Assembly (NCBI GenBank): GCA_020635695.1
Contig: JACJZH010000009.1
Location: 62,001-126,000, forward strand
Length of the DNA stretch: 64,000 nucleotides
Direction of reading: 5' to 3'
From: Flavobacteriales bacterium
GTDB taxonomy: Bacteria > Bacteroidota > Bacteroidia > Flavobacteriales_F > PHOS-HE28
The position numbers were made by a program, and so were the translations under genes. The notes beneath the pieces were generated by a model. The model did not search any database, was not told the origin of the DNA, and saw only the letters and a list, made by a program, of their open reading frames with translations. Below, one piece after another: positions 58,469 through 64,000 of the stretch. How positions within the stretch are numbered: position 1 is the first letter of the stretch; the number at the start of each line of letters is the position of its first letter.

Positions 58469-59716
58469 TCAGTTCATGTTCATGATGCGCTCGGCCTTGT
58501 ACTCACCGCCCTCCAATCGGGCCTTCACCTTGGCGAAGGTCTCGATCGTGTAGCGCACGTCCTCCAGACTGTGCACGGCGGTGGGGATCAGGCGGAGCAG
58601 GATCACGTCCTTCGGCACCACGGGGTACACCACGATGCTGCAGAAGATGCCGTGGTTCTCGCGCAGGTCCACGATCACGTTGGTGGCCTCCGGCAGACCG
58701 CCCTTCATGTACACGGGCGTCACACAGCTGTCGGTATTGCCGATGTCCAGGCCGGCCTCCTTGAGCCCGCTCTGCAGGGCGCGGGTGATCTCCCACAGCT
58801 TGCCGTTCAGCTCGGGCATGGTGCGCAGCATCTCCAGGCGCTTCAGGGCCCCGATCACGATGGGCATCGGCAGGCTCTTGGCGAAGGTCTGGCTGCGCAT
58901 GTTGTAGCGCAGGTACATGATCACGTCCTCCTCGCCGCTCACGAAGGCGCCGATGGTGGCCATGGCCTTGGCGAAGGTGCCGAAGTACACGTCGACCTCG
59001 TCCTGCACTCCCTGGTGGTCGCCGGTACCACGGCCATCGCGCCCCATCTGGCCGAAGCCATGGGCATCGTCCACGAACAGGCGGAAGTTGTACTTCTTCT
59101 TGCGCTGGACGATCTCCTTGAGCTTGCCCTGGTCGCCGGCCATGCCGAAGACGCCCTCGGTCATGACCATGATCCCGCCGCCGGTCTGCTCCACCACGCG
59201 CTTGGCGTTCTCCAGCTGCTTGTCCAGGCTGTCCATGTCGTTGTGCTGGAACACGAAGCGCTTGCCCATGTGCAGGCGGGCACCGTCGATCATGCAGGCG
59301 TGGCACTCGCTGTCATAGACCAGCACATCGTGGCGGGAGAGGAGCGCCTCGATCGCGCTCATGCAGCCCTGGTAGCCGTAGTTCAGCAGGAAGGTGTCCT
59401 CCTTGCCCATGAAGTCGCTCAGGGCGTCCTCCAGCTGCTCGTGGTACTTGGTCTGGCCGCTCATCATGCGGGCGCCCATGGGGTAGGCCATGCCCCACTC
59501 GGCGGCGGCCTCGGCGTCCACCTTGCGCACCTCGGGATGGTTGGCCAGCCCCAGGTAGTTGTTCAGGCTCCAGACCAGCACCTCCTTCCCGCGGAAGGTC
59601 ATGTGCGCGCCCAGGTCGCCTTCCAGCTTCGGGAACGCGAAGTAGCCATGGCTCTCCTTGGCATGGCGCCCGATGGGCCCCTTGTCCTTGCGGATCTTGT
59701 CGAAGATGTCGTTCAT
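58469..59716 (-). CDS. Alpha-oxoamine synthase family PLP enzyme; possible cysteate fatty acyl transferase
   Basis: A 415-residue PLP enzyme of the KBL/BioF/serine palmitoyltransferase family. It begins IFDKIRKDKGPIGRHA and has LNNYLGLANHPEVR, FVDDAHGFG (residues 215-223) and YFGTFAKAMATIGAF, where K250 binds PLP. Domain order and length are complete. The family condenses an amino acid with an acyl thioester. The N-terminal block and overall form resemble the Flavobacterium enzyme that makes the sulfonolipid base from cysteate. Serine palmitoyltransferase or KBL activity cannot be excluded. It is monocistronic, with a TACCTTCG box 44 nt upstream and a hairpin after. Confidence 0.8.
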   Translation of the reverse strand: MNDIFDKIRKDKGPIGRHAKESHGYFAFPKLEGDLGAHMTFRGKEVLVWSLNNYLGLANHPEVRKVDAEAAAEWGMAYPMGARMMSGQTKYHEQLEDALSDFMGKEDTFLLNYGYQGCMSAIEALLSRHDVLVYDSECHACMIDGARLHMGKRFVFQHNDMDSLDKQLENAKRVVEQTGGGIMVMTEGVFGMAGDQGKLKEIVQRKKKYNFRLFVDDAHGFGQMGRDGRGTGDHQGVQDEVDVYFGTFAKAMATIGAFVSGEEDVIMYLRYNMRSQTFAKSLPMPIVIGALKRLEMLRTMPELNGKLWEITRALQSGLKEAGLDIGNTDSCVTPVYMKGGLPEATNVIVDLRENHGIFCSIVVYPVVPKDVILLRLIPTAVHSLEDVRYTIETFAKVKARLEGGEYKAERIMNMN

Positions 59717-59760
59717 GGGATGCCTCCGGGGCCGTGTGGGGCCCATGCGGAGCGATGCCG

Positions 59761-59768
59761 CGAAGGTA
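59761..59768 (-). promoter_or_regulatory. -7 box for the oxoamine synthase gene
   Basis: TACCTTCG on the minus strand, 44 nt before the ATG at 59716. Confidence 0.45.
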
Positions 59769-59847
59769 ACGTTCCCATTACACTCCGACGGGTCGGCCAA
59801 CGCACTGCTTGAACAGCGGACTGTTCATCCACAATGCCCGCCGATCC

Positions 59848-59855
59848 TACCTTTG
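59848..59855 (+). promoter_or_regulatory. -7 box 4 nt before the deacetylase ATG
   Basis: TACCTTTG, a full consensus match, then CCGC and ATG at 59860. It opens the last glycan operon and excludes the longer in-frame start at 59809. Confidence 0.6.
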
Positions 59856-59859
59856 CCGC

Positions 59860-60747
59860 ATGGGGCGCATGGCCACCGGCGTGTTCACCGTGGACGTGGA
59901 GGACTGGTTCCACATCCTGGACGTCCCGTCCACTCCTCCCTTTGAGGAATGGGACCGCCAGCCCTCCCGGGTGGAGGATGCGTTCCGCCGCATGCTGGAC
60001 GTGTTCGCCGAAAAGGACGTGCGGGTGACCCTGTTCTTCCTGGCCTGGGTGGCCCGGAGGTTCCCGGCGCTGGTGCGTGAGGCCGTGGCGGCCGGACACG
60101 AGCTTGCCTCGCATGGCTTGCGGCATGAACTGGTCTACCACATCGGCCGGGACCGCTTCCTGGCGGACATCCGTGAGGCCCGGTCCATCCTGGAGGACGT
60201 ATCCGGCGTGGCCGTGCGGGGCTATCGTGCCCCGGGCTTCTCCGTGACGCCGGAGACCCCCTGGTTCTTCGAGGCCGTGGCGGAGGCAGGCTACACCTAC
60301 GACTCCTCCATCTTCCCCGGTGAACGCGGTCATGGCGGGTGGCCTGGTGCCCTGCCCACACCGTTCCGGGTGGCCACCGATGCCGGCACCATCACCGAGT
60401 TCCCGATCAGCCTCGCACGCATGGCCGGGCGCGACCTGTACTTCTTCGGTGGCGGCTACCTGCGCTTCTTCCCCTACGGTCTTATCCGAAGCAAGGCGCA
60501 GGAAGTGCTGGCCCAGGACCGCCCGGTGGTCTTCTACCTGCACCCCCGCGAGGTGGACCCCGACCACCCGAGGCTGCCCATGAGCGCCAAACGCCGGTTC
60601 ATGAGCTATACCGGGTTGCGCACCACCGAGCCCAAGATGCGCCGCCTGTTCGACGACCTGCCCATGACCACCTTCGGCGCGCTGCTCGATGCCGGCACCG
60701 ACGACCTGCCGCTGCAGGACCTTCGGCCCAAGACGGTGCGTGCATGA
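59860..60747 (+). CDS. Polysaccharide deacetylase
   Basis: A 295-residue NodB-homology deacetylase. It has GVFTVDVEDWFHILD (the catalytic base Asp and a metal Asp), FFLAWVARRFPALV, ELASHGLRHELVYH (metal His pair) and GYRAPGFSVTPETPWFFE. VDVEDWFH is characteristic of the exopolysaccharide-associated deacetylases with a short C-terminal extension. It removes acetyl groups from GlcNAc units of a surface polysaccharide. It is first in a run of overlapping glycan genes. Confidence 0.9.
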   Translation: MGRMATGVFTVDVEDWFHILDVPSTPPFEEWDRQPSRVEDAFRRMLDVFAEKDVRVTLFFLAWVARRFPALVREAVAAGHELASHGLRHELVYHIGRDRFLADIREARSILEDVSGVAVRGYRAPGFSVTPETPWFFEAVAEAGYTYDSSIFPGERGHGGWPGALPTPFRVATDAGTITEFPISLARMAGRDLYFFGGGYLRFFPYGLIRSKAQEVLAQDRPVVFYLHPREVDPDHPRLPMSAKRRFMSYTGLRTTEPKMRRLFDDLPMTTFGALLDAGTDDLPLQDLRPKTVRA

Positions 60748-61829
60748 AGCGCCCTGCCGTCCTGTTCCTCTACACCGAACTGGCGCCCTACTTCCTGGCG
60801 GGAGTGGAGCGGCTGGTGCGGGACCACGACGTGGACGTCCACATCGTGCGCTGGCCGGTGAACAAGGAGGCCCCCTTTCAACTGGACCTCGCGGAAAGGG
60901 TCCACGTGCATGAACGCGGCGCCTACAACGACCGGGAACTGGTGCGCCTGTGCGCCGGACTCAGGCCTGCGGCGGCCTTCGCCAGTGGGTGGGTGGACAA
61001 GGGCTACCTGAAGGTCTGTCGCGAACTGCACGGACAAGGCGTGCCCACGGTGATGTGCAGCGACACCGCCTGGCGCGGCGACCTTAGGCAGTTCGCGGCG
61101 ATCGTGTCCGTGCAGCTCTGGCTCCGGCGCACCTTCACCCATGCCTGGGTCACCGGGGCCGCGCAGGCGCGGTACGCGCACTACCTCGGTTTTCACCGGG
61201 ACCGCATCCGCACGGGCTTCTACACGGCCGATGTGGACCGCTTCGCCCCCCTGGCCGACCTGCTGGACGGCCCCAAGCGGGAGTCCTTCCCGAAGCGCCT
61301 GCTATGTGTGGCCAGGTACATCCCCACCAAGGGCCATCAGCTGCTTTGCGACACCTTTGCCGCCCTGTGCAAGGCGGGAGTGGCGAAGGATTGGGAGCTG
61401 TGGATCGCCGGCACGGGAGAACTCCATGAGGCCGTGATGAACAGTCCTTCCGGAAGACACGAACGGATCCGCCACCTGGGCTTCGTGCAGGCGCCCGACA
61501 TGCCCGATGTGATGGCCCAGTGCGGAGTGTTCGTCCTCCCCAGCACCTTCGAGCCCTGGGGGGTGGTGGTACACGAACACGCGGCTGCCGGGTTTCCACT
61601 GGTGCTGAGCGATGCCGTGGGTGCCGGGGAACGCTTCCTTCTGGACACGGTGAACGGCTACCGGTTCGAAGCAGGCAACGGGGCTTCGCTGGCGGCCATG
61701 CTGCGGAGGATCGTCGAAAGCAGTGACCAGGAACTGGTGGCGATGGGTCGGGAAAGCGCGCGCCTGGGCGGGCAATGGACCCCCGGTGATTGGGCCAACG
61801 TGGTATCGGACCTGATGAAGAAGCCATGA
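60744..61829 (+). CDS. Glycosyltransferase family 4
   Basis: A 361-residue GT-B transferase. The N-terminal domain has ELAPYFLAGVERLVRDHDVDV and the C-terminal domain LLCVARYIPTKGHQLLCDTF and VLPSTFEPWGVVVHEHAAAG (the E-x7-E region of GT4), with HLGFVQAPDMPDVMAQCGV. It should add a sugar from a nucleotide donor to a growing glycan. It overlaps both neighbours by 4 nt, so the operon is tightly coupled. Confidence 0.9.
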   Translation: MKRPAVLFLYTELAPYFLAGVERLVRDHDVDVHIVRWPVNKEAPFQLDLAERVHVHERGAYNDRELVRLCAGLRPAAAFASGWVDKGYLKVCRELHGQGVPTVMCSDTAWRGDLRQFAAIVSVQLWLRRTFTHAWVTGAAQARYAHYLGFHRDRIRTGFYTADVDRFAPLADLLDGPKRESFPKRLLCVARYIPTKGHQLLCDTFAALCKAGVAKDWELWIAGTGELHEAVMNSPSGRHERIRHLGFVQAPDMPDVMAQCGVFVLPSTFEPWGVVVHEHAAAGFPLVLSDAVGAGERFLLDTVNGYRFEAGNGASLAAMLRRIVESSDQELVAMGRESARLGGQWTPGDWANVVSDLMKKP

Positions 61830-62968
61830 AGCGGCCCCAGGTCCTCGTGTTCATCGACTGGTACCTGCCGGGATTCCGGGCCGGTGGCCCCGTGCGCAGC
61901 CTGGCCAACCTCGTGGACCACCTCCGCGACCGGGTGGACCTCCACATCGTGACCACCGACACCGACTACACCCAGGAGCGTCCCTATCCGGACGTTCAAC
62001 CCGACCAGTGGACGGCGTTGCCTGGGGGGGAGCGGGTCTGGTATGCTTCGCGAAAGGGCGTGAACAAGGAGGCCTGGAACCGGGTCCTGCGCGAACGCGA
62101 ATGGGATGCGGTCTACATCAACGGCATCTACTCGCGCTGGTTCTCCATCGAACCGTTGCGCCTTTCACGGAACCTGGGACCGAAGCGCGTAGTGGCCGTG
62201 CGGGGCATGCTGGCGGAGGGCCCCATGCGGCATGGCGCCCTCAAGAAGCGGGCCTTCCTTTCGCTTGCCCGGCTCACCGGACTGTACCGCGGGGTGCGCT
62301 TCCAGGCCACCAACAGCGAGGAGATGGCGGACATCCGCCGATGGGTGGGGCGGGATGCGGAAGTGCGCCTGGTGCCCAACCTGCCGCGTAAGGTCCCGGC
62401 GCAGGCACCTGGTTCACGCGTCAAGGTTCCCGGTGAACTTCGACTGGTGAGCCTGGCCCGCATCGCGGTGGAGAAGAACACCCTGCTGGCCATCGAGGCG
62501 TTGCGCGGGCTGAAGGGCCGGGTGCACTTCGACCTCTACGGACCCATCTACGATGTGGCTTACTGGGCTCGGTGTCAGCAGGCCATGGACCAGCTGCCCG
62601 AAGGGGTGAAGGTGGCCCACTTGGGCGTGTTGCCGCCCCGCGAGGTACCGGCCGTGCTGGCGGGATACCACGCCTGCCTGATGCCCAGTGCCGGGGAGAA
62701 CTTCGGACATACCATGCTGGAGGCCCTGACCCAGGGCGTGCCATTGGTGACCAGCGACCGGACCCCCTGGCGCGACCTGGAAGCGAAACACGCCGGTTGG
62801 GATCTCCCGCTCGGTGATCCCACGCGCTTCATCACGGTCCTGCAGCAGCTGGTGGACATGGACCAGGCGGCCTACGATCCCTGGGTGAACGGGGCCTGGA
62901 CCCGGGCTGAACGTGCCCTGGACGACCCCACCACCGTGGAACGTACATTCGACCTGCTGGCCCGATGA
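61826..62968 (+). CDS. Glycosyltransferase family 4
   Basis: A 380-residue GT-B transferase. It begins VLVFIDWYLPGFRAGGPVRS, and its nucleotide-sugar half has LVSLARIAVEKNTLLAIEAL and HACLMPSAGENFGHTMLEAL. The pattern GxNFGHxxxEA is that of GT4 enzymes that act on capsule or exopolysaccharide. It is linked by 4-nt overlaps on both sides. Donor and acceptor are unknown. Confidence 0.9.
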   Translation: MKRPQVLVFIDWYLPGFRAGGPVRSLANLVDHLRDRVDLHIVTTDTDYTQERPYPDVQPDQWTALPGGERVWYASRKGVNKEAWNRVLREREWDAVYINGIYSRWFSIEPLRLSRNLGPKRVVAVRGMLAEGPMRHGALKKRAFLSLARLTGLYRGVRFQATNSEEMADIRRWVGRDAEVRLVPNLPRKVPAQAPGSRVKVPGELRLVSLARIAVEKNTLLAIEALRGLKGRVHFDLYGPIYDVAYWARCQQAMDQLPEGVKVAHLGVLPPREVPAVLAGYHACLMPSAGENFGHTMLEALTQGVPLVTSDRTPWRDLEAKHAGWDLPLGDPTRFITVLQQLVDMDQAAYDPWVNGAWTRAERALDDPTTVERTFDLLAR

Positions 62969-63543
62969 GCACCCAGGACCGTCCCCGCGTCGACCTTTCC
63001 CGTTTCGACAACTCGTGGTATGTGATCGGGGCGGGTCCGGTGAAACGCGTGCTCTGGTACTTCACCAACGCGCTGTGCTTCATCAACCCCCTGTTCCCGT
63101 TCCGCTCGGTGAAACCCGCGCTGCTCCGGCTGTTCGGGGCCCGGGTGGGGAAGGGGGTGGTGGTGCATCCCGGAGTGAACATCAAGTTTCCCTGGAAGCT
63201 CAGCATCGGCGATCATGTCTGGATCGGGCAGCGGGCCTGGCTGGACAACATCGACCGGCTCACCATCCACAGCAACGTGGTCATCAGCCAGGGGGCCATG
63301 ATCATCCAGGGGAGCCACGACTACAAGCAGGTGGACTACCCCACGCTGCACCAGCCGGTGGTGCTGGAGGAGGGCAGCTGGGTGGGGGCGGGCGCCATCG
63401 TCACCCTGGGGGTCACCCTGAAGAGCCACAGCGTGCTGGCAGCCGGGAGCGTGGCCACCAAGGACCTGGAGCCCTACACGATCTACCAGGGCAACCCGGC
63501 ACAGCCCGTGAGGGAACGGGTGATCGAAGCGCCCGGGCCATGA
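62965..63543 (+). CDS. WcaF-like hexapeptide acetyltransferase
   Basis: A 192-residue left-handed beta-helix acyltransferase. It begins LSRFDNSWYVIGAGPVKRVL, has VVVHPGVNIKFPWKLSIGDH and repeated hexads in WIGQRAWLDNIDRLTIHSN, and ends with a region holding DYKQVDY and EGSWVGAGAIVTLGVTLKSH. This matches colanic-acid WcaF-type acetyltransferases, which O-acetylate the polysaccharide with acetyl-CoA. It overlaps the GT2 gene by 4 nt. Confidence 0.88.
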   Translation: MSTQDRPRVDLSRFDNSWYVIGAGPVKRVLWYFTNALCFINPLFPFRSVKPALLRLFGARVGKGVVVHPGVNIKFPWKLSIGDHVWIGQRAWLDNIDRLTIHSNVVISQGAMIIQGSHDYKQVDYPTLHQPVVLEEGSWVGAGAIVTLGVTLKSHSVLAAGSVATKDLEPYTIYQGNPAQPVRERVIEAPGP

Positions 63544-64000
63544 GGTTCAGCCTGATCACCGTCTGCTACCAGGCCGGGGAGGAGCTGGCCGAGACCATTG
63601 ACAGCGTGCTGGCGCAGACGCATCCGGACATCGAGCACTTGGTGATCGACGGGGGCAGCCCCGATGCCACCACGCAGGCCGTGCTGGAGCGCTACCGCGA
63701 CCGGGTGCAGCACCTGGTGAGCGAACCGGACCAGGGGGTGTACGATGCCATGAACAAGGGCCTGGCAATGGCCACCGGTGATGTCATCGGCTTCGTGAAC
63801 GCGGGCGACCTGCTTGCCGGGCCGGAGGTGATCGCGCAGCTGGACAAGGCCTTCTCCGAATTGGGCACCGATGTGGTCTATGGCGATGCCGACATGGTGG
63901 ACCCGCAGGACGTCGGCCGTGTGCGCCGCCGCTGGATCGGTGGCAAGTATGACCGGCAGCGCTTCCGCCAGGGCTGGATGCCGCCACACCTGGGCACCTA
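63540..64000 (+). CDS. Glycosyltransferase family 2, partial (WcaA-like)
   Basis: The gene runs off the right edge after about 153 residues. The visible part has SLITVCYQAGEELAETIDSV, EHLVIDGGSPDAT, SEPDQGVYDAMNKGLAMATG and GFVNAGDLL, the GT-A nucleotide- and metal-binding sites. It resembles the GT2 enzymes coupled to wcaF in exopolysaccharide clusters. The operon continues past the window. Confidence 0.88.
   Translation, partial: MRFSLITVCYQAGEELAETIDSVLAQTHPDIEHLVIDGGSPDATTQAVLERYRDRVQHLVSEPDQGVYDAMNKGLAMATGDVIGFVNAGDLLAGPEVIAQLDKAFSELGTDVVYGDADMVDPQDVGRVRRRWIGGKYDRQRFRQGWMPPHLGT

Overview
The window looks like a chromosomal segment of a high-GC member of the Bacteroidota, probably a Flavobacteriales-type lineage. 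Three things point there. It has gliding-motility ABC transporter genes (gldA, gldF, gldG). It has secreted proteins ending in type A sorting domains of the type IX secretion system (a GH18 chitinase and two PA-domain proteins). Many genes lack a Shine-Dalgarno sequence and instead carry a Bacteroidetes-type -7 box (TAnnTTTG, here often TAnnTTCG or TAnnTTGG) only 4-14 nt before the start codon. Base composition is strongly GC-rich throughout, so most long overlapping antisense frames are shadows. I see no rRNA, CRISPR array, insertion sequence, integrase or phage gene.

Layout. 1-4442: minus-strand operon gldA-gldF-gldG-DUF4340 followed by a truncated C39-like peptidase. 4499-14768: a DNA-repair set of the 'ligase-associated' type (PdeM-like phosphoesterase; then MBL-fold exonuclease, ATP-dependent ligase and Lhr-like helicase in one operon). 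PdeM is split from the rest by a cysteine dioxygenase-methyltransferase fusion, a T9SS chitinase and two small membrane proteins. 14817-17252: small genes, an OmpR-type response regulator, tRNA-Pro, an intact tRNA-Gly with a broken duplicate, and complex inverted repeats. 17252-30770: single genes and short operons (solitary C5 DNA methyltransferase, MsrA, an OmpA-family protein with a shortened paralogue, Crp/DUF983/rhodanese group, MarR, PhoD-like phosphatase, sterol desaturase-family protein, DEAD-box helicase, stomatin/NfeD pair).

30917-42877: a plus-strand surface-glycan locus with tight 4-nt overlaps. It holds a GT2, a class II glutaminase fused to a sugar amidotransferase, a GT-C-like membrane protein interrupted by an in-frame TGA, two flippases, an O-antigen ligase fused to a GT4, a DegT aminotransferase and an initiating sugar phosphotransferase. 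It is closed by a hairpin terminator. 42938-48859 holds two tandem PA-domain T9SS proteins and housekeeping genes. 48859-54284 returns to glycan genes (PglF/WbpM-like dehydratase, epimerase, methyltransferase, GT4). These lead into gcvT, comB and an S1/P1-like enzyme. An alpha-oxoamine synthase that may make the sulfonolipid base lies at 58469-59716. 59860-64000 is the start of another glycan operon (deacetylase, two GT4s, WcaF-like acetyltransferase, truncated GT2).

The most unusual observations are these: a palindromic repeat translated in the same frame inside two DNA-repair genes, with a second 21-nt palindrome nested in one copy; near-leaderless promoters; several uncommon domain fusions (dioxygenase-methyltransferase, O-antigen ligase-GT4, glutaminase-sugar amidotransferase); and a tRNA-Gly duplicate broken by a 16-nt perfect palindrome.
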